Source: CAZAQS01 sp964486825
GTDB taxonomy: Bacteria > Chloroflexota > Anaerolineae > Anaerolineales > UBA4823
DNA length: 5,492 bases
Assembly (NCBI GenBank): GCA_964486825.1
Contig: CAZAQS010000310.1
Coordinates: 1 to 5,492 of the forward strand
Direction of reading: 5' to 3'
Below the pieces are notes generated by a model. It worked only from the letters and a program-made list of their open reading frames with translations. It did no database searches and was not told the origin of the DNA. The translations under genes were made by a program, and so were the position numbers. Below are positions 1 to 5,492 of the stretch, one piece after another (position 1 is the stretch's first letter; every line of letters starts with the position of its first letter).

Positions 1-6
1 AGCAGC

Positions 7-624
7 ATGAGACTTGCCATATCCAATATCGCCTGGGATGTTGCCGAGGATGAAGCTATGGCCGCCCTGTTGCAGCGCTATCGCATCGATGCCATTGACA
101 TCGCCCCTGGCAAGTATTTTCCTCAGCCAGCGTTGGCCACTGCCAGCGACATGGCACGCGTCAATGCCTGGTGGGTGCAGCGCGGTATCGAGTTAACCGG
201 TATGCAAGCCTTGTTATTTGGTACCACCGGGCTGAATGTTTTTGGCACGCCTGATGTGCAAGCAGCCTTGCTTGACCACTTGCGCGCGGTGTGCCGCATT
301 GGCGCTGGCGTGGGTGCAACCCGGCTGGTTTTTGGCTCACCTAAAAACCGGGACCGCAGTGGCCTGACCGATGCGCAAGCTCTTGACATGGCCGTCGCCT
401 TTTTTCGCCTGCTGGGTGACATCGCCGCAACGCAAGGGGTCATCGTCTGCCTGGAGCCCAACCCCACGTCTTACGGTGCCAACTTCATGACCAGCAGTGC
501 CGAGACAGCGCAGGTCGTGTCCGCTATCAGCCACCCCGCCATTCGTATGCAGTTTGATACCGGTGCCAATGCATCGCTGAGCCGCGCCATCCCATTGCCA
601 GCAATCCGTATGCGATGCGGCTGA
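7..624 (+). CDS. Sugar phosphate isomerase/epimerase, 3'-truncated at a probable chimeric join
   Basis: This is the N-terminal part of a TIM-barrel sugar phosphate isomerase/epimerase of the AP-endonuclease-2-like (xylose isomerase-like) superfamily, which binds a divalent metal and interconverts sugars or sugar phosphates. The start at ATG 7 gives the expected first beta strand (MRLAISNIAW). Family-like segments follow: IDAIDIAPGKYF near residue 28, a TRLVFGSPKNR strand near 105, the metal-binding Glu in VCLEPNP (Glu150), and the metal-binding Asp in MQFDTGA (Asp184). The usual length is about 270-290 residues. Here resemblance stops at about residue 187, and the last 18 residues up to the stop at 622-624 are antisense of actC, not isomerase sequence. 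The later His and Glu ligands are missing, so the product as written would not be active. The exact substrate cannot be told. It reads like betaproteobacterial homologues (inference) and has no functional tie to the act genes. The family call is firm; the natural 3' end is absent. Confidence 0.8.
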   Translation: MRLAISNIAWDVAEDEAMAALLQRYRIDAIDIAPGKYFPQPALATASDMARVNAWWVQRGIELTGMQALLFGTTGLNVFGTPDVQAALLDHLRAVCRIGAGVGATRLVFGSPKNRDRSGLTDAQALDMAVAFFRLLGDIAATQGVIVCLEPNPTSYGANFMTSSAETAQVVSAISHPAIRMQFDTGANASLSRAIPLPAIRMRCG

Positions 625-1204
625 ACGTGCGGGTTGTGCGGTCTCGCAAAGTGGCCAGGTCGGGAATCAAGCCGACGTACCAAAATAATGCTGATACCAA
701 CCCATACGTGGTAATGGCAAAGACATCCCAAACCAGGGGGCTACGAAATTGGGGCCAAAGCTCCATGGTATTGGGATAGGGAAAGATATAGTAAAAGAAC
801 CAGGGGCGACCCAGGTGCAGGAGCGGGAATAGGCCAGCGTTTGCGACTGCAAAAAGGGTCATGGCCTCAGCAAAGCGGTTGATGGAAGTGCGCCAATTCT
901 GGCGCATCAACAGCAGAATCGCCGAGATCAATGTCCCGGCATGCCCAATTCCTATCCACCATATGAAATTGATGATCGCAAAACCCCAACCAACTGGGAT
1001 GTTAATGCCCCAGATGCCTGTACCGACCACAAACAGGTAGGTCACGGAGACAAGCAGGAGCATGGTTAGCAAGAAAGAGATGAAGAAACCGATCCACCAG
1101 TAGCGAGGCGTGCGGGTGGTCAGGACGATCGAGCTGATTTTATCGGTTACCGAGGCAAAAGTATGCCCGGGCTCGAGGATTGGCACTTTCCTATCTTTAT
1201 CCAT
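527..1204 (-). CDS. actC: ActC, NrfD-like membrane subunit of alternative complex III, 3'-truncated
   Basis: ActC is the integral-membrane, quinone-binding NrfD/PsrC-type subunit of ACIII, sitting beneath the ActB iron-sulfur domain and passing quinol electrons to it. A cytoplasmic N-terminus (residues 1-35) is followed by four hydrophobic segments at about 37-60, 74-99, 112-130 and 158-180. Family-typical stretches include WWIGIGHAGTLISAILLLMR (81-100), FPLLHLGRPWFFYYIFPYPN (126-145) and FWYVGLIPDLATLRDR (174-189). ActC normally has about ten helices and 450 or more residues. This copy keeps about 220 and ends in five foreign residues (221-225) from the isomerase segment, so the 3' half is lost at the join near 545. 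The start ATG lies 6 nt after the actB stop, and an AGG that partly overlaps the actB TAG serves as ribosome-binding site, which indicates translational coupling. PsrC or another NrfD homologue is less likely given the actA-actB neighbours. Confidence 0.9.
   Translation of the reverse strand: MDKDRKVPILEPGHTFASVTDKISSIVLTTRTPRYWWIGFFISFLLTMLLLVSVTYLFVVGTGIWGINIPVGWGFAIINFIWWIGIGHAGTLISAILLLMRQNWRTSINRFAEAMTLFAVANAGLFPLLHLGRPWFFYYIFPYPNTMELWPQFRSPLVWDVFAITTYGLVSALFWYVGLIPDLATLRDRTTRTFSRIAYGLLAMGWRGSAMHWHRYQTAYEWRGG
545..567. other. Probable chimeric assembly junction between the isomerase and actC
   Basis: On the plus strand these 23 bases encode conserved isomerase residues ending in DTGA. 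On the minus strand the same bases encode the conserved ActC stretch ending in HRYQTAY. Left of 545 the minus frame adds only EWRGG before a stop at 527-529, which is not ActC-like. Right of 567 the plus frame is merely antisense of actC. Two convergent, unrelated genes therefore lose their 3' halves at one shared word of about 23 bp, close to a typical assembler k-mer length. A real recombination event is possible but would need an unlikely coincidence. The limits are judged from remembered family conservation and may be off by a few bases. Confidence 0.7.
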
Positions 1205-1207
1205 ATC

Positions 1208-1213
1208 AACCTA
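1208..1213 (-). promoter_or_regulatory. actC ribosome-binding site overlapping the actB stop codon
   Basis: The minus strand reads TAGGTTGATATG. The actB stop TAG supplies the AG of the AGG Shine-Dalgarno core, and actC ATG follows five bases after the AGG. This arrangement suggests coupled translation of the two subunits. The core is short, so the site is judged mainly on spacing. Confidence 0.5.
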
Positions 1214-4200
1214 TGTCTCGCCCTGCTTGGGCAGCTCCGGGTTCGGATTGTAGATGCGGTCAAGGTAGGTTGTCCTGGGTTGCGTCCCGATCTCCGCCAG
1301 GACCCCATAATCATGAGGCTGTTGTTTGAGCTGGGAAACACGGCTATTTACGTCGTTGATATCACCAAAAACAATGGCGTTGGTTGGGCAGGCTGCCTGG
1401 CAGGCTGTTTCCACCTCCCCGTCTCTAATCGGGCGGCCCTCAATTTTGGCCTGAATGCGAGCCTTGTTGATGCGCTGTACGCAATAGGTACATTTTTCCA
1501 TCACGCCGCGCGTCCGGACGGTGACGTCTGGGTTACGCAGCAAGCGTAAAGAGGGCACGTCTTCTTCGATATATTGAAGGAAGTTGAAGCGCCTGACTTT
1601 ATATGGGCAGTTGTTGGAGCAGTAACGCGTCCCAATGCAGCGGTTATAAACCATCTCGTTAAGGCCTTCAGCGCTGTGTACGGTCGCTGCAACAGGGCAT
1701 ACCGGCTCGCAGGGAGCCTTCTCGCAGTGCACACACATCATCGGTTGGAGCAACACCTGCGGGTTGTCCAGTTCTCCCTGGTAATAGCGGTCGATGCGCA
1801 GCCAGTGCATCTCGCGGTGATTTTCTACCTCGTCCTTTCCCACAACCGGGATATTGTTTTCGGCCTGGCAAGCGATGACACAGGCATTGCAACCTGTGCA
1901 GGCATTCAAGTTGATGGACATACCCCAGGCGTGCCCTTCGTATGGAAATTCTGGATAGAGGGAGGGTGGCGCTTCTTCCGTATGCCCGCCAGATGGTAAG
2001 GGATGATCCCGGAACTCCTGGATGTCACGCACCCGGATAATGTCGCGGCCTTCCATCTGGTGGTGGCCTTGGGTGGTGACAAGGGTGTAGCGATCGCTGG
2101 TTGGGCGGACTTCCAGACCCTCTCCAAACCAGGGAGCGTCAGAGGTCCTTAAGTTGTTGGCGTTGACACCGGCGCCCTCCAAGACTCTCCCGCCTGCCGT
2201 GCGCCCATAACCCAGGTGCAGGGTAACACAACCATTCGCCTGGCCTGGTTGTATCCATACTGGCGCCCTCAATACACGTTGGCGATAGTGAAGCTCAACC
2301 ACCTGGAAGTTCGCCAGCTCAAGCTCCTGGGCAGTAGCAGGGCTGAGGATAGCCGCGTTATCCCAGGTTAACTTGCTAATCGGCTTGGGGAGTTCCTGGA
2401 GCCAGGCATTGTTCGAGAAAGTCCCATCCCAGATGGTCGGGTCGGGCTCGAATACAATTTGCAGGTTTGTTTCGGCCTCATTTTGTCCGGTCTCCAGAAC
2501 TCGCTGCTCAACCTGAGACACAAAATCTCCGTTAAGAGAGACTTCCACTGCCTGAGCGGCTGTGTCAGGAATGAAGCCCTGGTGTAGGGCTTCTCGCCAC
2601 CACCTGTCAAACCCGGCCTCCGACAACCCGTTTGAAACAGCCTGGTCTTGCCAGCTGCTGCGGACAATATCGTAGCCCACCGGTTCGGATTCTCCCAGCA
2701 TCACAGCCAACAGCTCGTGGGCTGAGACGCCTCCGTACAAAGGCTCAATCAGGGGCTGGAGCAGGGTTACGGTCCCATCGAAGGCGCGTGTATCCCCCCA
2801 CCTCTCGAGAAAATGAGCGGCAGGGATATGCCAGGTCGAGCGAATGGCTGTCTCGTCCGGGTAGAGTCCCAGGTATACGCTCATCCCGGCATTTTGCAGT
2901 GCGGCGGCGAAGTCGATATCCGCTGGAGAGGAGTAGACAGGGTTGCCTTCTAAAACTACTAGCAGGTCCACAGCGCCAGTATTCAGGTCGTCGACCAGCT
3001 CTCGGAGGGAGGCAAACTGGTTGGCGGGATTGGCTTCAACCGGCTCGCTGAGGAATACCGTTTGGCCGATATTCCCTAAGGACGCGTTGATGGCGTGAAC
3101 CAAAGCGTGCACTTCGGGTGGTTGTTGGGGGCCTGCAAATACCAGGCAGGCGCCTGCGTTCTCTACCAGGTCAGCTGCCAATGCTTCCATGAAGGCAAGC
3201 GAGGCCTCCGGCAGGGGTGGAAGATCAGCCTGTGTATCCAGAGCCTGCAAGCGATCTGCCAGGTGCATGGCGAACCTAAGCACCTGGCCAGGAGGAATGG
3301 GTAGGCGATGGTCGGCTACAGCACCGGTATTGGTCAGGCTACTTTCAACGACGTATAAGCGGTTAGGATTGGTCTGGTCTTCGAGGACTGCCCGCCTGGC
3401 CCCGAATTCACGCAGGTAACGGATACTGCCGGGCTCATGCAAGACGAAATCTCCGTCTAGAGACAAGATGATATTTGCATCTTCAAAGCGGTAAGTGGTT
3501 TCAACGACTTCTCCGAAAGCCAGCTCTGCTCCCGACCGGACGTTATCCCTTGCGAGAGGATCGTACTGGTGCCAGCGCGCCTGGGGGTATTCTTCCAAAA
3601 ACTGTTCGATTTGCGCCGCCAGGGTAGGGGATGTGACTGTCCCGGTAAGCAAACGCAAACCCTCCCCTCCTGCCAGGCGTTGATCCTCCAGCTGTCCGGA
3701 AAATGCTGCCAGAAAAGCTTCCCAGGTGCGGATCCTGCCTGCGCTGCTTATCGTCTGTGAACGGTCCGGGTCGTACAGGTCGAGGATGGCTGCCTGGCTA
3801 AACACGTCCGTAGCACCGAGGCTGCCGGGATGGCTGGGGTTGCCTTCGATTTTTACCGGCCTGCCGGTATGGGATTTCACCAATAGCCCGCGAGCATAGC
3901 CATTCAGCTCCATAGCCGTGGCATAGAATTGAGCTTCTCCCGGGACGACTCCCTCGGGGGGCAAAGAATAGGGCATGATCTGTTCCACCGGCGTGGGCAC
4001 ACAGGCGGTCAATCCGGCCAGGCCGAGGGAAGCGGCCATTAAACGCAGGAAATCTCTCCGGCTTAAACTGCTTGCCAGGGAGGCCTGGCGTGGGAATTCT
4101 TCGTGGAGAAATTCATCGAACCCTTTGCTTTGGGCAACCTCTTCCAGGCCTCGCCAGATGTCTTTGGGATTGCCTTGCGACAATCGCTGGCGAACAGTCT

Positions 4201-4252
4201 CCAGGTCGAGCACCTGTGGCTTTTGGTTTGAGCCCTTATTAGATCGTGTCAT
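1211..4252 (-). CDS. actB: ActB, fused molybdopterin-oxidoreductase-like and four-cluster iron-sulfur subunit of alternative complex III
   Basis: ActB (1013 aa, full length for the family) is the electron-transfer subunit of ACIII, taking quinol electrons from ActC/ActF and passing them to the ActA hemes. Residues 1-60 form the usual N-terminal extension, including DIWRGLEEVA and DEFLHEEFP. A twin-arginine motif, SRRDFL at 64-69, precedes a hydrophobic stretch ending in LTAC (81-84), which resembles a lipobox. Residues about 105-750 are the molybdopterin-oxidoreductase-like domain; only three cysteines occur before residue 785 and none form an N-terminal cluster motif, in keeping with the cofactor-free family. 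Residues 778-963 form a PsrB/NrfC-like ferredoxin domain with 15 clustered cysteines: C785/788/791/795, C840/843/848/852, C872/878/882 and C921/924 with C951/955. Thr875 replaces a cysteine (CIGTRYC), giving three [4Fe-4S] and one [3Fe-4S] cluster as known for ACIII. The fusion and the pentaheme neighbour argue against Qrc or polysulfide reductase. It follows actA by 33 nt. Confidence 0.95.
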   Translation of the reverse strand: MTRSNKGSNQKPQVLDLETVRQRLSQGNPKDIWRGLEEVAQSKGFDEFLHEEFPRQASLASSLSRRDFLRLMAASLGLAGLTACVPTPVEQIMPYSLPPEGVVPGEAQFYATAMELNGYARGLLVKSHTGRPVKIEGNPSHPGSLGATDVFSQAAILDLYDPDRSQTISSAGRIRTWEAFLAAFSGQLEDQRLAGGEGLRLLTGTVTSPTLAAQIEQFLEEYPQARWHQYDPLARDNVRSGAELAFGEVVETTYRFEDANIILSLDGDFVLHEPGSIRYLREFGARRAVLEDQTNPNRLYVVESSLTNTGAVADHRLPIPPGQVLRFAMHLADRLQALDTQADLPPLPEASLAFMEALAADLVENAGACLVFAGPQQPPEVHALVHAINASLGNIGQTVFLSEPVEANPANQFASLRELVDDLNTGAVDLLVVLEGNPVYSSPADIDFAAALQNAGMSVYLGLYPDETAIRSTWHIPAAHFLERWGDTRAFDGTVTLLQPLIEPLYGGVSAHELLAVMLGESEPVGYDIVRSSWQDQAVSNGLSEAGFDRWWREALHQGFIPDTAAQAVEVSLNGDFVSQVEQRVLETGQNEAETNLQIVFEPDPTIWDGTFSNNAWLQELPKPISKLTWDNAAILSPATAQELELANFQVVELHYRQRVLRAPVWIQPGQANGCVTLHLGYGRTAGGRVLEGAGVNANNLRTSDAPWFGEGLEVRPTSDRYTLVTTQGHHQMEGRDIIRVRDIQEFRDHPLPSGGHTEEAPPSLYPEFPYEGHAWGMSINLNACTGCNACVIACQAENNIPVVGKDEVENHREMHWLRIDRYYQGELDNPQVLLQPMMCVHCEKAPCEPVCPVAATVHSAEGLNEMVYNRCIGTRYCSNNCPYKVRRFNFLQYIEEDVPSLRLLRNPDVTVRTRGVMEKCTYCVQRINKARIQAKIEGRPIRDGEVETACQAACPTNAIVFGDINDVNSRVSQLKQQPHDYGVLAEIGTQPRTTYLDRIYNPNPELPKQGET

Positions 4253-4259
4253 ATTTGTA

Positions 4260-4264
4260 CACCT
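4260..4264 (-). promoter_or_regulatory. actB ribosome-binding site
   Basis: The minus strand reads AGGTG, then seven bases, then the actB ATG at 4252. A further AAGGA lies just upstream, too far to be optimal. The site sits in the 33-nt gap after the actA stop and supports the chosen actB start, which the N-terminal extension typical of ActB also supports. Confidence 0.55.
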
Positions 4265-4285
4265 AGTCCTTGAGGCATGCCTGCC

Positions 4286-4945
4286 TTACCGATGGCAGAC
4301 AGAACAATCCTCCAGTTGCGAACGCGGGGCGATGCCATACTCCTGAACCAGCCTTCGTCCCAACACAAGCTGGTTCTCTGGTGGGGTATAGCCCATCGTG
4401 AAGACATATTCCAGTGGGCGTAAATAGCGCTCGGGATTGCGGTGGCATTCGAGGCACCATTCCATATACATCGTCTCGCTTTTGAACATCAAGGGCATTT
4501 GATCCACTCGACCATGGCAGGTTTCACAGCCGACGCCTTTGGCAAGATGTATGCTGTGATCGAAGTAGGTGAAGTCAGCCAGGTCATGGACCCGGTTCCA
4601 TGGTATTGCTTCCCCCGTCTCGAATGATTCGCGCACCAGCGCCAGGGTATCCGCTTGAGCCCAGACCTGGCTGTGGCAGGTCATGCAAGTATGTGTTGGA
4701 GGTATATCGGCGAAAGCGGATTCTTCAACGCCGACGTGGCAGTACCGGCAGTCTATTCCCAAGGCGCCAACGTGCTGGCGATGGCTGAAAGGTACAGGTT
4801 GTTGTATTGGAACATTTACACGGGTCACGTAGGGCGAACGGAAGAAAGTGACCAGCGCCCAGGCGACGCCCGCGACAATGAAGACTGCACCAAAAATACT
4901 CGCCTTCGAAAAGGTGTTCGTGCTTGGATGAAAAATTTGAGGCAT
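4286..4945 (-). CDS. actA: ActA, membrane-anchored pentaheme cytochrome c of alternative complex III
   Basis: ActA (219 aa) carries the c-type hemes of ACIII on the outer face of the membrane and hands electrons from the ActB iron-sulfur chain to the mono-heme subunit or a soluble acceptor. A short N-terminal tail is followed by one hydrophobic segment at about residues 16-35 (IFGAVFIVAGVAWALVTFF) that serves as an uncleaved anchor or signal. Five CXXCH heme sites are visible: CRYCH 66-70, CMTCH 87-91, CETCH 140-144, CLECH 164-168 and CSVCH 214-218, the last almost at the C-terminus. FSHRQHV (53-59) and FDHSIHL (128-134) supply extra histidines as likely distal heme ligands. The count of five and the single anchor match ActA rather than the hexaheme QrcA. 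The frame has a stop four codons before the ATG, so the start cannot lie further upstream. It is the first gene of the operon, followed 33 nt later by actB. Confidence 0.93.
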   Translation of the reverse strand: MPQIFHPSTNTFSKASIFGAVFIVAGVAWALVTFFRSPYVTRVNVPIQQPVPFSHRQHVGALGIDCRYCHVGVEESAFADIPPTHTCMTCHSQVWAQADTLALVRESFETGEAIPWNRVHDLADFTYFDHSIHLAKGVGCETCHGRVDQMPLMFKSETMYMEWCLECHRNPERYLRPLEYVFTMGYTPPENQLVLGRRLVQEYGIAPRSQLEDCSVCHR

Positions 4946-4948
4946 CTG

Positions 4949-4956
4949 CCCTCTTC
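4949..4956 (-). promoter_or_regulatory. actA ribosome-binding site
   Basis: The minus strand reads GAAGAGGG, then three bases, then ATG at 4945. The purine-rich core is a good Shine-Dalgarno match with slightly short spacing. An in-frame TGA at 4955-4957 just upstream fixes this ATG as the earliest possible start. Confidence 0.6.
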
Positions 4957-5036
4957 ATTTCAAAACAGAATCTGCAATTTCTATCGATCGCGATCCTGTG
5001 AGAACACTCTGAGTAGCATGAGCAGGCACTCATACG

Positions 5037-5066
5037 ATTACAGGCAAAGTTTTGAGCCAGTGCGAA
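5037..5066 (-). promoter_or_regulatory. Tentative promoter for the act operon
   Basis: On the minus strand TTCGCA (5061-5066) and TGTAAT (5037-5042) are 18 bp apart. They match the sigma70 consensus at four and five of six positions. This would give a leader of about 85 nt before actA. No better pair was found in the upstream region, but matches of this quality arise by chance, so this is only a candidate. Confidence 0.25.
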
Positions 5067-5165
5067 CGTTGAGTTCTCTCCCCATCATGTTCCCCCTATG
5101 CCAATCGTGGCGTAACCTGAGATTTCAGTAGGAATAGTTTAAGTCAGGATGAGAAGGTTCTCAAT

Positions 5166-5215
5166 TAGGGGAAACCCGTATACAGGGTAGGGGATTCCCT
5201 AGGTTAGCGGGCTAA
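5166..5215. repeat. Dyad and direct-repeat cluster upstream of the act operon
   Basis: Two 12-bp near-copies, TAGGGGAAACCC (5166-5177) and TAGGGGATTCCC (5188-5199), start 22 bp apart, about two helical turns. Each is itself roughly palindromic (GGG...CCC). Between them lies CCCGTATACAGGG (5175-5187), centred on the palindrome GTATAC. A separate inverted repeat, TTAGC-GG-GCTAA, follows at 5204-5215. The cluster sits between the divergent act operon and the riboswitch gene, where an operator would be expected. No regulator family is recognised, and function is inference. The rest of 4946-5276 shows nothing else I can name. Confidence 0.4.
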
Positions 5216-5276
5216 GGATAGCGATGGACGCTGCTGTTTTGTAGGCAAGATCAATCAAAATAATGTCTCCAGATAG

Positions 5277-5305
5277 CTGGCATAATCGAGGGAATGGGCT
5301 ATACT
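5277..5305 (+). promoter_or_regulatory. Sigma70-type promoter for the riboswitch transcript
   Basis: CTGGCA (5277-5282; four of six match TTGACA) and TATACT (5300-5305; five of six match TATAAT) are separated by exactly 17 bp. The predicted start of transcription is near 5312, about 14 nt before the first riboswitch stem. That placement, independent of the motif match, raises confidence. Confidence 0.6.
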
Positions 5306-5325
5306 TAATTTATTGATGAATCGAA

Positions 5326-5417
5326 CAGCGACAAAAGTAAACCGGTTGAAAAATCGGGGCACAAAGTCACGGGTCTAAGCGGCAAGTTGCCGTATGATAG
5401 CCGGATTGCCAAAGCTG
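5326..5417 (+). promoter_or_regulatory. GEMM-I class cyclic-dinucleotide riboswitch aptamer (c-di-GMP or 3',3'-cGAMP)
   Basis: GEMM-I aptamers bind c-di-GMP, or in a variant 3',3'-cGAMP, and control the gene they precede. P1 pairs CAGC (5326-5329) with GCTG (5414-5417). The conserved TAAACC (5338-5343) leads into a perfect six-pair P2, CCGGTT/AATCGG (5342-5347 with 5352-5357), capped by a GAAA tetraloop (5348-5351). It is followed by GGCACAAAGTC, resembling the GGACGCAAAGCC consensus. Then come the P3 motif ACGGGTCTAAG, a CGGCAA/TTGCCG hairpin (5380-5392), ATGATAGCC and GGATTGCC (5403-5410), all GEMM signatures. Aligned to the Vibrio Vc2 aptamer, position 20 is A5336 rather than G, and position 92 is C5409. 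A20 is the mark of cGAMP-responsive Geobacter aptamers, whose CGACAA...TAAACC 5' strand is also similar here (from memory). The class is confident; the ligand is uncertain. Confidence 0.85.
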
Positions 5418-5428
5418 GATAAAAAGAA

Positions 5429-5492
5429 ATGGATCCAAGCCTCCAAGCAGCCGGTGCGAAGAGGTTTTTGTTGGAGCTTGATTACAAGGAAG
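5429..5492 (+). CDS. N-terminus of an unidentified riboswitch-controlled protein, cut by the window end
   Basis: An ATG at 5429, 12 nt after the aptamer, opens a frame that has no stop before the window ends. The 21 visible residues (MDPSLQAAGAKRFLLELDYK then E) look like a plausible cytoplasmic N-terminus with a charged amphipathic stretch and no signal peptide, but no family is recognisable. GGA at 5417-5419 lies nine bases before the ATG and may serve as a weak ribosome-binding site directly next to riboswitch stem P1. This suggests control of translation initiation. Alternatively, the leader continues and the real start lies beyond 5492 behind AAGGAAG (5486-5492), a good Shine-Dalgarno match. 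Coding is favoured slightly because of the frame's protein-like composition. Confidence 0.45.
   Translation, partial: MDPSLQAAGAKRFLLELDYKE

Noticed and set aside
2632..3051. Long plus-strand open frame opposite actB, and similar open frames at 1163-1549, 1574-1999 and 3975-4346
   Set aside because: They lie antisense to a well-supported full-length ActB, have low-complexity Arg/Ser-rich translations and show no family features. They are shadows of the high-GC coding strand.
1211..4945. Qrc menaquinone reductase or polysulfide reductase instead of ACIII
   Set aside because: QrcA has six hemes and Qrc keeps its molybdopterin-like and iron-sulfur subunits separate. PsrA binds molybdopterin and is not fused to PsrB. 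A pentaheme ActA followed by a fused ActB fits only ACIII.
4655..5131. Open frame on the plus strand running from actA into the upstream region
   Set aside because: Most of it is antisense to actA including heme motifs, and the remainder has no protein-like features or ribosome-binding site.
5151..5162. GAGAA-GG-TTCTC inverted repeat in the upstream region
   Set aside because: The arms are five bases with a two-base gap and no T run or neighbouring copies, so it is easily a chance dyad.
5437..5469. Intrinsic terminator-like hairpin AAGCCTC/GAGGTTT with a five-T run after the riboswitch
   Set aside because: The T run is partly inside the stem, the stem contains a G-U pair and an internal loop, and the same bases read as open coding sequence from ATG 5429. 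It is kept only as a rival model in the expression-platform finding.
1..5492. CRISPR array, tRNA, rRNA or insertion sequence
   Set aside because: No regularly spaced repeats, cloverleaf signatures, rRNA-like stretches, transposase frames or terminal inverted repeats were seen.

Overview
The window carries the 5' half of an alternative complex III (ACIII) operon on the minus strand: actA (pentaheme cytochrome c, 4286-4945), actB (fused molybdopterin-oxidoreductase-like and iron-sulfur protein, 1211-4252) and the first half of actC (NrfD-type membrane quinone-binding subunit, 527-1204). ACIII oxidises membrane quinol and passes electrons to a cytochrome c, a copper protein or directly to a terminal oxidase, replacing the bc1 complex. 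The style of the proteins (heme protein first, internal Tat signal in ActB, fused ActB) fits a Chloroflexota-like bacterium such as an Anaerolineae member, but that assignment is inference from memory of the family.

The left end (7-624, plus strand) holds the N-terminal two thirds of a sugar phosphate isomerase/epimerase that reads like a betaproteobacterial protein. It and actC point at each other and both lose family resemblance at the same place. About 23 bp (545-567) make sense as the isomerase on the plus strand and as ActC on the minus strand. Two unrelated genes broken at a short shared word is the pattern of a chimeric assembly join. Everything left of about 545 should not be assumed to come from the same genome as the act genes.

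The right end (4946-5492) is the divergent upstream region of the act operon. It contains a dyad and repeat cluster (5166-5215), a good sigma70-like promoter on the plus strand (5277-5305) and, just after its predicted start site, a GEMM-I class cyclic-dinucleotide riboswitch (about 5326-5417). The aptamer has a GAAA-capped P2 hairpin, and A at the position aligned to G20 of the Vibrio Vc2 aptamer, as in the 3',3'-cGAMP-sensing Geobacter variants. It leads straight into a reading frame opening at ATG 5429 and running off the window. This is the most interesting part of the window: a cyclic-dinucleotide-controlled gene of unknown identity, divergent from a respiratory complex operon.
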